A program made the position numbers and the translations under genes. A stretch of 64,000 nucleotides of DNA from an uncultured Clostridia bacterium (lineage in GTDB: Bacteria > Bacillota > Clostridia > Christensenellales > CAG-314). Positions 17,304 to 26,699 of this stretch are shown piece by piece. The notes beneath the pieces are model-generated. The model did not search any database. It was not told the DNA's origin and saw nothing but the letters and a program-made list of their open reading frames with translations. The DNA is taken from assembly GCA_947570215.1 (NCBI GenBank), contig CANOTO010000001.1, positions 100,104 through 164,103 on the forward strand, read 5' to 3'. Numbering within the stretch: position 1 is the first letter of the stretch; every line of letters begins with the position of its first letter.

Positions 17304-18536
17304 ATGCTTACAACAAAACAAATGGAACGTTACGCCGAGCTTGCCGTCTCGATAGGCGCGAACATGCAAAAGGGGCAGGAGGTAGTTATACGCTGCGACG
17401 TTAACTGTCAAGACTTCGCCCATCTTATTGCGCAAAAGGCGTACGAATTGGGAGCGAAAAAGGTGCATATGGAGTGGCGCGACGAAAAGCTTGACAGAAT
17501 AAATATGCTCAACGCCGACAAAGACGCTTTGTGCGATATTCCGAGTTATCAAACGGAATTGTGGAACTACTTTATCGAGCGCAAATGCTGTCTTATATCT
17601 ATATCCGCAGACGACCCGAACAAATACAAGGGATGCGATGCCGACAAGCTTGCCGCATACCAAGTGGCGTTCCAAACGGCGCGTCAAGCATTCCGTAACG
17701 CCACAATGTCCAACTATCTCCGTTGGACGATAGTGTCCGTTCCAACTCCCGAATGGGCGAAACAAGTATTTCCCAATATGCCGACGGACGAAGCGATGGA
17801 CAAAATGTGGAAGGCGATAGGTCACATTATGCGTTTGGATCAAGACAATCCGACTGCTGCGTGGAGAAAGCATATCGATACGTTGGTTGCCCGTGCGGAA
17901 TTTATGACCGAGCATAACTTCGAGTATCTGCATTTAACCAACAAACACGGTACGGACTTGACGGTAGGATTGGCTCTCGGCCACGTATGGATAGCCGCCG
18001 AAGAAGCGGGGCAGGACGGAATACCGTTTACCGCCAATATGCCTACGGAAGAAGTGTTTACCGCGCCGCACAACCGCAAAATAAACGGTACGGTAGTTAA
18101 CGCGCTGCCGCTTGTTAACAACGGCAACGTAATAGACGACTTCTCGATTACGTTCAAAAACGGCAGGGTAGTAAATTATTCCGCAAAGGTGGGCTACGAC
18201 GCGCTAAAAGGATTGCTCGAAAGCGACGAAGGCGTACTGTCGCTCGGAGAAATAGCGTTAATAGGCAAAAACTCTCCTATTGCGGAAAGCGGAATACTGT
18301 TCTACAATACGTTATTCGACGAAAATGCCAGCTGTCACCTTGCTTTCGGGGCAAGCTACCCCACAACCGTAAAAGACGGAAACAATATGACTGCCGAACA
18401 GCTTGCGCAGCACGGAATGAACCAAAGCATACAACACGTAGACTTTATGGTCGGAACAAAGGATATGAACATTGACGGCATAGGGTACGACGGAAAGGTT
18501 ACGCCCGTGTTCCGCGACGGCGACTGGATTATTTGA
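17304..18536 (+). CDS. M29-family metallo-aminopeptidase
   Basis: 410 residues, the typical length of thermophilic aminopeptidase T / AmpS / PepS proteins. Family strings include VVIRCDVNCQDFAHLIAQKAYELGAKKVHMEWRD near the start, NMPTEEVFTAPHNRKINGTV, LGEIALIGKNSPIAESGILFYNTLFDENASCHLAFG and QHVDFMVGT near the end. M29 enzymes use a two-metal centre built from Glu, His and Asp residues to remove N-terminal amino acids. AAAAGGAG ribosome site. It stands alone. Confidence 0.92.
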   Translation: MLTTKQMERYAELAVSIGANMQKGQEVVIRCDVNCQDFAHLIAQKAYELGAKKVHMEWRDEKLDRINMLNADKDALCDIPSYQTELWNYFIERKCCLISISADDPNKYKGCDADKLAAYQVAFQTARQAFRNATMSNYLRWTIVSVPTPEWAKQVFPNMPTDEAMDKMWKAIGHIMRLDQDNPTAAWRKHIDTLVARAEFMTEHNFEYLHLTNKHGTDLTVGLALGHVWIAAEEAGQDGIPFTANMPTEEVFTAPHNRKINGTVVNALPLVNNGNVIDDFSITFKNGRVVNYSAKVGYDALKGLLESDEGVLSLGEIALIGKNSPIAESGILFYNTLFDENASCHLAFGASYPTTVKDGNNMTAEQLAQHGMNQSIQHVDFMVGTKDMNIDGIGYDGKVTPVFRDGDWII

Positions 18537-18816
18537 GAGCGGATAAACTTCGCAACTTTGTAAAACGTCATAGCCCGCGTCGATCATTTACGTAAAATAA
18601 ACTCCCTGTTCGGGCTATTCGTTTGCCGCGTCTTGCTTGATTCCGCGTCCGCAAATAGATCGGTAAATGTAATTTACATTACGTTCCGTTTCGAAAATAC
18701 GCTTTTTGCACTGCTATTAAGTTAATAAACGGAAAGATATAATAAACATTATAAACGCATTATCAATAAAGAATATAAGAATAATTATATTGACTTAGGC
18801 ATTAGTTATGATAATT
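18537..18816. other. Intergenic region, nothing identified
   Basis: 280 AT-rich bases between converging genes. No open frame, repeat or structured element seen apart from the terminator that follows. Confidence 0.5.
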
Positions 18817-18852
18817 AAATATCCGACGCGGAATTCATCGCGTCGGATATTT
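18817..18852. terminator. Bidirectional terminator between aminopeptidase and ZIP genes
   Basis: AAATATCCGACGCG / CGCGTCGGATATTT, a perfect 14-bp stem with an 8-base loop and T-rich flanks on both strands. Confidence 0.85.
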
Positions 18853-18873
18853 TTATCGGCAAAATGCTTTATC

Positions 18874-19734
18874 TTAGAACATTACGAGCAAAAAGCCCGC
18901 AAGAACGCCCACAAATAAGGACAGGGCGGGCAATTTGCTTTTCCACATAAGAATAGACTCGGGCAGCAATTCGCCGAATACGACGTATAACATAGCCCCG
19001 CTTGCGAATCCCAACGACAGTACCAGCATAATCTCGTTTATACCGCCCAGAGCATACCCCAAAAGCGCGCCCAACACGGTAGGCAAGCCCGACAAAGCCG
19101 TAAGCAAAACTGCCTTGACCCTGCCCATACCGCCGGTAATAAGCGGAACCGATACCGCCATACCTTCGGGAATGTTGTGTAATCCGATTACAATCGCCAT
19201 AATAAAGCCGCTGCCGGAAAAAAGATTTCCTACTACGTCGGGAGTTATGGCGTATGACGCGCCGATGACCATACCTTCGGGTAAATTGTGCAACGCTATT
19301 GCCATCATCATCACAAGTCCTGCGACAAACAAATTGGATTTCTCGCTTTTGTGCTTTTCCAGATGATCGGAGTGAATCAATTCGTCAAGATTATCCGCAG
19401 TTTGCGGATGCTTGTCGTCAATATGCTTTACTTCCCTGTTGGCGTGCCTGTCGATTACGAAATTGAGCAAATACACCACCGCATAGCCTACTGCCACGGC
19501 TGCGACAACGATTATCGGAGTCCAATTGGGAAGAGTTCCTTCCTTCATCATCTCGATAGGCTCGCTCATAAGGTCGAAGCAAACGACGGAAAGCATAATA
19601 CCGCCGGCAAAAGCCAACAGCAAGCTTACAACCTTGTTGGAATCGCGGCGCAATACGGCGCCGATAAGTCCGCCCAAGCCGGTGCCGATTACTCCTGATA
19701 TAAACGTTATAACTATTATCGCGAAATAATCCAT
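18874..19734 (-). CDS. ZIP-family divalent metal transporter
   Basis: 286 residues with about eight membrane segments. The ZIP metal-binding helices are HNLPEGMVIG and HNIPEGMAVSVP in consecutive segments. A His/Asp-rich cytoplasmic loop (residues ~95-135) precedes them, a feature of ZIP importers. It would bring zinc or iron/manganese into the cytoplasm. The metal cannot be decided from sequence. No metal-responsive operator was recognised upstream. Confidence 0.92.
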   Translation of the reverse strand: MDYFAIIVITFISGVIGTGLGGLIGAVLRRDSNKVVSLLLAFAGGIMLSVVCFDLMSEPIEMMKEGTLPNWTPIIVVAAVAVGYAVVYLLNFVIDRHANREVKHIDDKHPQTADNLDELIHSDHLEKHKSEKSNLFVAGLVMMMAIALHNLPEGMVIGASYAITPDVVGNLFSGSGFIMAIVIGLHNIPEGMAVSVPLITGGMGRVKAVLLTALSGLPTVLGALLGYALGGINEIMLVLSLGFASGAMLYVVFGELLPESILMWKSKLPALSLFVGVLAGFLLVMF

Positions 19735-19908
19735 AAATTCATTACTCTTTTGTGTTTTGTTTTCAAGTGAAATCGCAACTTTATTAGTATAACCATTCTG
19801 CGGGCAAAAGACAAGCGTACGAGTATAAAAATATAAAACAATGTATTATACATTACTCTGCACGCATACAACAATACAGCGCGTCAATCTACACTGCGCT
19901 ATGTAGTA

Positions 19909-19938
19909 AAACGCTTGAAGCATTAGCTTCAAGCGTTT
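19909..19938 (-). terminator. Terminator of the giant secreted repeat protein gene
   Basis: AAACGCTTGAAGC / GCTTCAAGCGTTT, a perfect 13-bp stem with a four-base loop. Same stem family as at 16466. Confidence 0.8.
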
Positions 19939-19953
19939 ATATTTGATTATGCT

Positions 19954-22900
19954 TTACCAATAAGCGATTTCGCCATTGTCGGCATTTTTGACAATTGCAG
20001 TCGCGTCGCCGTAGTTCGGAGTCATCAGGTTGAGATCCAACGAAGCGGTGATAATGCTTGCCAATTTTAGAGTGCCGCTGACGTTGCGCAAACGGCAATC
20101 GTCTTCATGCTTGACGTCGAGAGTTATGTCTCCCAATGCGCTGCTGATTTGCGACAAAGCGAGATCGAGCGTGAATTTACCCGATAAGTGAACTTGACTG
20201 TTATCGTTCAAGGTCATAGTTTCGTCGATTTCGGAATATCTGTAATCCTTGATTACGTTTTCAATAAGTATTTCTTTATCGCTTCCCTGCGGCTTGGTTA
20301 TCTCCTTTTCTATCAAGTTAGAGAAGTTTACCATTTCCAAAATGTAGTCCATTATGTTGGACGTAAACTGTTCTAACGTCAAGTCAAGCGCAGCGAAATT
20401 CTTTTCGTGATAACCGTCGGCAATTTTCGTTTCCACGCGCACCCTGCGAGTGCCTGTAACTATATATTTTTTACCGTGACGTTCCCATCCTTCCCAAGTA
20501 TTGCAATTACCGAGCGGTCCGGGTTCGCTTCCGCACTTGGAACAATACTTGTACTCCTCGTCCGCGCGATAGTATTCCTTGTCCGTCCAGCAATTTCTCA
20601 CAACGGATATGCGTTCTCTTTCTCCGTCGAAGTACAAATAACTTTCTCCGCCGTTATCGTAGAAAGCAATGCTTTCCGCCAATCCGCTCGATTTGCTTTC
20701 GCGCCCGTTTCCACGGACAATCTTAACCGTAAAGAACGTCTTTTCGTGTTCGTTTATATCAACCTTGGCGAATAACTTTATATCTACGTCTTTGGCGATG
20801 GGGATACCCAAATGAATCGAGCCTTCGATATTGAAGGAGCGGAGCATATTGCCGGTAGTTTCGTCCTTGACTCCGTCGGTCGCAGTTACGTTAACCGCAG
20901 ATAGCAGTTGTTTTATACTGTCAAAGTTGATATGGTACGTCGCGGAGTCGTACGCTAAAATATCCTGAACTGCGGTATAATCCTCCGCATTATCCACTTC
21001 CTGATACGGCATGTCGCCGACGGTCGTAGACGCTTCCACAGTCATACCTTGAAGCTTGACCTGAATCGTGTCGTACTTCAATTCGAGATTATTGAGGACA
21101 AAGCCGTTGCCGTACAGTCCCGCATTGAGCGTTACGTCTCCGAGCGCAGCAAGCAATACGTTGCCGTTGAGAGACATATTAAATACATTGTCACGATAGC
21201 TTAGCTCCTTGATTATCGTAGAGTAATCTATCTCCTTGCCTTCCACTTCATCCTTAGCGGCAAATATCTTACCGATAAGATCGCCGATTTGTGGAATTGC
21301 CGATTGCAGCTTGGCAAATTCGTCCTTGCAGCCCATAACCGCTTCGAGCGATACGCTTGCGCGCAGCTTGTTATTGTAGGTTACGTAAATTCGGTTAGCG
21401 CCGTTTTCGTCCTTCTTCAACGCAACGTCTATACTGTACGTCTTATTGGTTCCGTTGCCGAGCGCTGCGCTCAACGTCAGTTTTGCGCGAAGCTGCGTGT
21501 TGCCTTTGTCCGTTTCGTTGTAATAGAACTCGAAATACGAGCCTGCGTTTAGAGTATAAACAGTCTTGTCGACAGTTACAAAGCTGTCCTGCGTAAATGT
21601 AAACTTCCAGCAGTTAGTAGCCACCAATTGCTCGATAGCGGGCATATAGTCGTCTAACACTTGCTCTATTGCAACGTAATCGTCCGTATCGGAAAAGTCG
21701 TAGTAAGCAGCCTTGTCGGAAGCTCTAATTTCCAACGTTTTATTGATTTGCGCAATCGGAAGAACCATCTTGTCAAGTTTGCCGTCCGTAAATATCGCCG
21801 AAACGTTGAAGCTTGCTAACGTAAGCCCTAACCGTACGCCGCCGTCCGTATTTGCAACAGTTAACGAATTGATTATTTCCTTAACGTTTACGTCGCCGAA
21901 CACAGTTATAATATCCAAGCCTGCGCCCGCATCGGTTGCTCCTGAAAACTCGTGAACAAGATCGTCGATTCTCTTGACAAGCTCGGAGATTCTGTCAACG
22001 TCTCCCTGTACCAAAATTTGGTCGTCGTAGTTTATTCTTATTTTACCGTTCGAATAACAAACGTTAAGATTTTTTAGCTTGAATCTGTAAACTCCGTTTA
22101 ACAAATCGATATTGGCGTTTACGGTATTGCTGTCGTCAATCTTAATTGTAAGATTTGTAGTAAAGTCGCCGTCGGGCCGAGCAACGGTTTTGCTTGCAGC
22201 TTTAACGCATGCGCTCTCGATATCTACCGCGACGTTGGCAAACGCCAAGCCTTCGACCGAAACGCCGAGTCCGTCCGCTGCGTTTAGAGTTACCGTAAAT
22301 ACGCTTGCATCAAGCCGGCTTCCGTCCACGCCGATTGTGAGTTTGCTTCCGTCGAACGCAAGCGAATTGACTAATTGAACGTATTCGATACCGCCGTTGG
22401 CAAGTTTTGCAACAGCGCCGTTTACAAAGTCTATCAGTACGTCGAGATATTCGTTATAGCCCTTGAAGCTATTGAGAGTATCCGTTACGCTTTGCTTATC
22501 GGAGTTACCGCCGCTACCGCCTACGCTTACCGCAAGCGTCAACTTGTCCGATTTGAGATAAATTACGTTATCTACAAACCATATCTCGGCGTCGATCATC
22601 TTCGTGCCGTTATACGACACGCCGGCATTTACATAAAGTCCGCCGCTGTAAACGATTTCCGCATTTATACAATACGCATGTCCGCCGAAAGCTACCGTGC
22701 CTTTAACGTTCACGCCGTAGCCCTGCGCGCTTAGCAGGTTCTTGATTGCGGGAGCGAAAGCTTCCGCAATCGCTACCAAATCTACGCAATCGTCTGTTAT
22801 AACTTGCGGATATTCGTTACCGCTTGTAAGCGTAGCCGTAAGCCTTACGTCGCCGATAGATAGGTTGACGTTATCCAGCGTAACGCTGCTGCCGTTCGTA

Positions 22901-25812
22901 ATAAACCTGACTTCCGCGTTTATTCCGCCAAACGCGAGAGTTAACGCGTAACCGTCGGAATCGGAAACAAAACCAAGCCCGCCAATTACGTCGGAAACAT
23001 TGATATTTCCTAATATATCTTGGATTGCGCGGTCGGAAGCGTTAGGAATAAATTGTTTTATAACGTCAAATAATCTGTCGATGTCCGCAACGTTGAGCTT
23101 TGCTTTTAACGCGCCGTAATTAACGTATGCCGTTCCGTCGCGGTACAATATTGCAAGCTCCGTATTAAGCAACGTAGTATATGCCGTAGCGGTCATATTG
23201 TACAAATCGAGTCTGACGTTTACGGGCAGTCCCATAACGTCCAATTTAAGCTCGGTTACGTAATCTTCCGTATTGGTAACGGCTACGTCTTTAACGTTGG
23301 TTTTAACGGCAACGTCTGCGTCTATTACAATGTCGGATAGAGTAAGTCCGACAACCGTTGCAATCAAATTACCCCTGTTTGCGCCGAGCGCGACTTCGAA
23401 TTCGCCCAAACCGAACGCCTGCGCGTTTACCGTGATATTTATAGTCTTGTTTTCGAACGTGAACGACTTGATTACTTCTTTCCAATCAAGAGCGGAAAGG
23501 TCTGCGTTCTTAATTTTGTCGACAACCGAAAGAACGCTTTCGAGAAGTTTATCTATCGCGCCGTTAGCCCCCTTGATTGAGCCGACCAGCCGAGATATAT
23601 CGACAGCGCTTGCGCCGTCGGAAATCTCGGCAAGCTTGAACGCAGTTTTTACGCCGTTTACGTCGATGTATACCGCGCCGTCCGCAACGGCTACGTTTGC
23701 GTTAAGCAACGTTTTGTCTGCGTTAGACAGCAAGGCGTTTACGGATATATTACCCAATCTGTCGTATACGAAGTCTCCGTTTAGGTTGTACGTTTTGCCG
23801 TCAACTACTACATTGGCGTTAAATTCCGCCCCGTAGCTTTCCGCCTTGATAAGATTAACCACGGGAGTAAGGAACGTTTCCGCAACGTCGGTTACGTCCG
23901 CGTATTCGTCCGCGTTAACCGTCGGAATTTGCAGAGCTAAGTCGTTGTTCGGACAAAGCGTTACCGTATTTTCACCGAACGCCACCGCAATTTCACTTAA
24001 ATTCCAACCGTTATCGTTTGCAACAAGCTTTACGTTTGCTTGTACGCCGCCGAGTTCGAGCGAGAAGGTTACGCCGCCGTCCGAAGTCGTTGCGCTGATT
24101 GTATTAAGCGCGGACAACACTCTGTCTATCGTAACCTTGGGCATCGACAGACCGCCGTCTAATTTGAAATACGTTTTAACCAAAGTCAGCAGGTCATCGA
24201 TATCAGACAAGGCGAGTTTTAGCTTTAACTCGCCCATAGACGCAAACAGCGTCTGCTGCTGCATCGTCAGCTCGACATCGCCCGCCTTGGCGTATAAATT
24301 GTCGGAGGCAATATCGAACAACACGTCGGCGGATGTTCCGAACGCGTTGACGCGAGCGGAAATTACGCCGTTTTTAACTAAATCCGTCAAGCCTAAGATT
24401 TCGGGATATTCTCCGTTCCTTTCAGGCACGGAAATGTCGCCGACAGGAACGATATCCACGGTTATGTCGCCAAGCGTTGCCACGGCGGAAGTAAATTCGT
24501 ACTTATCTCCGTTAACGTTGGCGTAAAAGTTAATGTCTAAAACAAGCTCTCCCAAAGTCAGCGGAAGATTAACCTTGCAAACGCCGTCCTTGATTTCATA
24601 ATTGGCGTTGGCAAGAATGTCGTCGTCTGAAAGGTCGCCGACGTTATTCGAGCCGTTGGGCATAAGTGTTTGCAACAACCCCATTATACCGTCTACTGTA
24701 GTGCTGCCCTTGAAATCTTGGTATGTAACGAACAGCTTGCTCCTATCGTAGCTCACATACAAATCTTCGCCCAATTTAACGTCAACGGCAGTATTTTCCA
24801 AATGCTCTATGTCAATCTTCGCCGAAACAAGACCGGACAAGACCGTCTTGTCATTATACTCGGCGTTTAACGAAACGTTAAGCTTGCCGCCGGTAATGTA
24901 CGGATTGAATATGTCCATAAGAACGGTTAACGCGTCGTCCGTAGGTTCGACAGGAGTTACGGCTTGCGCGTCGAAAAACTGTTCGAAGAAGTCCTTTTCA
25001 GGTAAATCGCCTTGATAGCCTATCTCGGTAAACGTTTCCGTTATGTCTTCGGTACATTTAACGCCTCCGAACATAGGAACGTTATATTCGCAGTCCGTTC
25101 TGAGAGTTTTTACCTGCCAACTTGCGTCCATAGTGACGACTATTTCCGCTTTAATAAAGGTGGAAAATCCCTTCATATTGGAATTGGCGCGCATTTCGTA
25201 CAGCATGTACGCAGGAGCCTTAACCTTATCCAAAACGTAACGGTAAGTAAACAAACCGTTTTCCTGATTTTCGAGAGTTCCTTCAAGCACCGTTTCCCGA
25301 TTCAAAATATAACCCGTAAGCTCGTTAGAGCAATGACCGAACTTACCCAAGAAATCGTCTTTGGTAAACTTCTGAGCGGAGTTGGACCACTTGATATCGT
25401 CGGCGTTATTTATCTTGTCCGGCTTACGGTACAAATAATTGTCGCCGTACAAGTACAGCTGATAGGCGTTCTTTACTACGCCTACGGTAGCCATTTCCTT
25501 GAATACGTTGCCGTTTACAACGGTACGCTTATTGGAAACCTCTTGCGCGAGACCGACGGATACCGTCTTTCCGTACGTCGTACCGATAAAGCCGCCGCTC
25601 CGTTTGAGTTCACCCGCCGCAATGTAAAGATTCGTAATAGCGTCGTTCGTCGAAGGATCGCCTTCCGTCGGCTTATCCAAATATGTATTGACCGCGTCGG
25701 TAGGCAAAACTACGGCGGGAGTTTCGCCGTTCAGATTCTGCGCCACCATTACCGTCCCGACGGACGAAAACACCAAAGCCAATATTAAACATAGAACTTT
25801 CGCTTTTTGCAT
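19954..25812 (-). CDS. Giant secreted beta-rich repeat protein of unknown function
   Basis: 1952 residues. The N-terminus is a signal peptide (MQKAKVLCLILALVFSS...) without a lipobox. I do not recognise a family. After an N-terminal region of about 290 residues, the chain consists of roughly seven related units of 150-220 residues. Each combines many alternating hydrophobic/polar strands with a helix resembling AEAFAPAIKNLLSAQGYG or AETFLTPVVNLIKAESYG, a DVNVKEIINSLT-type segment, and a boundary such as GNEYPQVI or TNTEDYV. A four-cysteine cluster (one Cys, then CSKC and a fourth Cys) lies near residue 1730. No C-terminal anchor is visible. AAAGGA ribosome site; own terminators on both sides. 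The units resemble lipid-binding LolA/LppX-like folds in pattern only; that is speculation. Confidence 0.6.
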   Translation of the reverse strand: MQKAKVLCLILALVFSSVGTVMVAQNLNGETPAVVLPTDAVNTYLDKPTEGDPSTNDAITNLYIAAGELKRSGGFIGTTYGKTVSVGLAQEVSNKRTVVNGNVFKEMATVGVVKNAYQLYLYGDNYLYRKPDKINNADDIKWSNSAQKFTKDDFLGKFGHCSNELTGYILNRETVLEGTLENQENGLFTYRYVLDKVKAPAYMLYEMRANSNMKGFSTFIKAEIVVTMDASWQVKTLRTDCEYNVPMFGGVKCTEDITETFTEIGYQGDLPEKDFFEQFFDAQAVTPVEPTDDALTVLMDIFNPYITGGKLNVSLNAEYNDKTVLSGLVSAKIDIEHLENTAVDVKLGEDLYVSYDRSKLFVTYQDFKGSTTVDGIMGLLQTLMPNGSNNVGDLSDDDILANANYEIKDGVCKVNLPLTLGELVLDINFYANVNGDKYEFTSAVATLGDITVDIVPVGDISVPERNGEYPEILGLTDLVKNGVISARVNAFGTSADVLFDIASDNLYAKAGDVELTMQQQTLFASMGELKLKLALSDIDDLLTLVKTYFKLDGGLSMPKVTIDRVLSALNTISATTSDGGVTFSLELGGVQANVKLVANDNGWNLSEIAVAFGENTVTLCPNNDLALQIPTVNADEYADVTDVAETFLTPVVNLIKAESYGAEFNANVVVDGKTYNLNGDFVYDRLGNISVNALLSNADKTLLNANVAVADGAVYIDVNGVKTAFKLAEISDGASAVDISRLVGSIKGANGAIDKLLESVLSVVDKIKNADLSALDWKEVIKSFTFENKTINITVNAQAFGLGEFEVALGANRGNLIATVVGLTLSDIVIDADVAVKTNVKDVAVTNTEDYVTELKLDVMGLPVNVRLDLYNMTATAYTTLLNTELAILYRDGTAYVNYGALKAKLNVADIDRLFDVIKQFIPNASDRAIQDILGNINVSDVIGGLGFVSDSDGYALTLAFGGINAEVRFITNGSSVTLDNVNLSIGDVRLTATLTSGNEYPQVITDDCVDLVAIAEAFAPAIKNLLSAQGYGVNVKGTVAFGGHAYCINAEIVYSGGLYVNAGVSYNGTKMIDAEIWFVDNVIYLKSDKLTLAVSVGGSGGNSDKQSVTDTLNSFKGYNEYLDVLIDFVNGAVAKLANGGIEYVQLVNSLAFDGSKLTIGVDGSRLDASVFTVTLNAADGLGVSVEGLAFANVAVDIESACVKAASKTVARPDGDFTTNLTIKIDDSNTVNANIDLLNGVYRFKLKNLNVCYSNGKIRINYDDQILVQGDVDRISELVKRIDDLVHEFSGATDAGAGLDIITVFGDVNVKEIINSLTVANTDGGVRLGLTLASFNVSAIFTDGKLDKMVLPIAQINKTLEIRASDKAAYYDFSDTDDYVAIEQVLDDYMPAIEQLVATNCWKFTFTQDSFVTVDKTVYTLNAGSYFEFYYNETDKGNTQLRAKLTLSAALGNGTNKTYSIDVALKKDENGANRIYVTYNNKLRASVSLEAVMGCKDEFAKLQSAIPQIGDLIGKIFAAKDEVEGKEIDYSTIIKELSYRDNVFNMSLNGNVLLAALGDVTLNAGLYGNGFVLNNLELKYDTIQVKLQGMTVEASTTVGDMPYQEVDNAEDYTAVQDILAYDSATYHINFDSIKQLLSAVNVTATDGVKDETTGNMLRSFNIEGSIHLGIPIAKDVDIKLFAKVDINEHEKTFFTVKIVRGNGRESKSSGLAESIAFYDNGGESYLYFDGERERISVVRNCWTDKEYYRADEEYKYCSKCGSEPGPLGNCNTWEGWERHGKKYIVTGTRRVRVETKIADGYHEKNFAALDLTLEQFTSNIMDYILEMVNFSNLIEKEITKPQGSDKEILIENVIKDYRYSEIDETMTLNDNSQVHLSGKFTLDLALSQISSALGDITLDVKHEDDCRLRNVSGTLKLASIITASLDLNLMTPNYGDATAIVKNADNGEIAYW

Positions 25813-26032
25813 TACGTTATCCTTTACGTTTATTCAAGACGCCGTCTTATGCCTGCAAAGGCATAATTCGTCATTTTCACGAGAAATTCTACAATGCAAA
25901 CGTAAACTTTAAGTAAACAAAAGCCTTTTTTCAACAAATTTTTATTAAATTATTTATATATAATATATAATTCGAAACTCAATTTGTTTTAAGTCGCTCG
26001 GCAATTTTCTCCGCAACGGGACGGCAGTATAA

Positions 26033-26055
26033 AACCCGCGTAAAATACGCGGGTT
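26033..26055 (-). terminator. Terminator of the endonuclease/lipoprotein pair
   Basis: AACCCGCGTA / TACGCGGGTT with a three-base loop, followed on the minus strand by TTTTAT. It separates this pair from the giant gene. Confidence 0.85.
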
Positions 26056-26081
26056 AAATTACAAAAACCGTAATTGTATGA

Positions 26082-26687
26082 TTACTTGGAAAATTTATAT
26101 ATTACCGACACATTCGTTCCGTTTTGTTCGTATGTGAGTTCTATTTTATCAAGATATTTTCTAAAGCCTACGCGCACTTTTACGTTAGTTCCGTCAAACG
26201 AATCGTTTCCCGTAAATTCCTTGGCGTTTACCACATCCGCCTGCAAAGTGTAATCCGTAACCTTGACATTGGTCAGCAGTGACCGACGGAAGGTAATGGA
26301 TGAAGCGTTAAGCTGCGTAAGACTTTCCGACTCGATTGCTCCGCCGTTAATTTCGGTAACGGAGCCGTTTTGCACGACTGCCGTGCCGATAACACGTGTT
26401 TTGAAGTCGTCGGGCGATGTAACTGCGCCGCCGTTAACTTCGAAAGAATTGAGCTTGTCGAAAGCATAGGAAACGTTTACCTTATCGCCGTCCGTTACAA
26501 ATTCGTAATTACCGTTTAGCGTTATACCGTCCTTTTCCGTTACTACTTCCACCGTTACTTTGGAGTAATCCTCACGAAGCAGGACGTTAATTTTGCGATA
26601 TATCTCACTGTTATCCTTGCAAGCCGATAAGCATACCGTAAGAAGGATGACAACAAATAATCCAATAAAATAATTGCGTTTTTTCAT
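26082..26687 (-). CDS. Small lipoprotein of unknown function
   Basis: 201 residues. Signal ending in the lipobox LSAC (Cys23). The mature part is mostly short beta strands with alternating polar and hydrophobic residues (VTVEVVTEKDGITLNGNYEFV, NVSYAFDKLNSFEVNGG). It resembles single units of the neighbouring giant protein in style. No family recognised. It starts 11 bases after the endonuclease stop, so they are co-transcribed. Its ribosome site is a run of seven G 5 bases before the ATG. Confidence 0.75.
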   Translation of the reverse strand: MKKRNYFIGLFVVILLTVCLSACKDNSEIYRKINVLLREDYSKVTVEVVTEKDGITLNGNYEFVTDGDKVNVSYAFDKLNSFEVNGGAVTSPDDFKTRVIGTAVVQNGSVTEINGGAIESESLTQLNASSITFRRSLLTNVKVTDYTLQADVVNAKEFTGNDSFDGTNVKVRVGFRKYLDKIELTYEQNGTNVSVIYKFSK

Positions 26688-26692
26688 ATCTG

Positions 26693-26699
26693 CCCCCCC
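26693..26699 (-). repeat. G7 run serving as ribosome site of the lipoprotein gene
   Basis: Seven G on the minus strand. They overlap the last base of the endonuclease stop and lie 5 bases before the lipoprotein ATG. It replaces the usual AAGGAG. Confidence 0.6.

Noticed and set aside
23273..25788. Long plus-strand open frames opposite the giant repeat gene
   Set aside because: Antisense shadows caused by codon bias; Ser/Thr/Pro-rich nonsense translations and no start signals.
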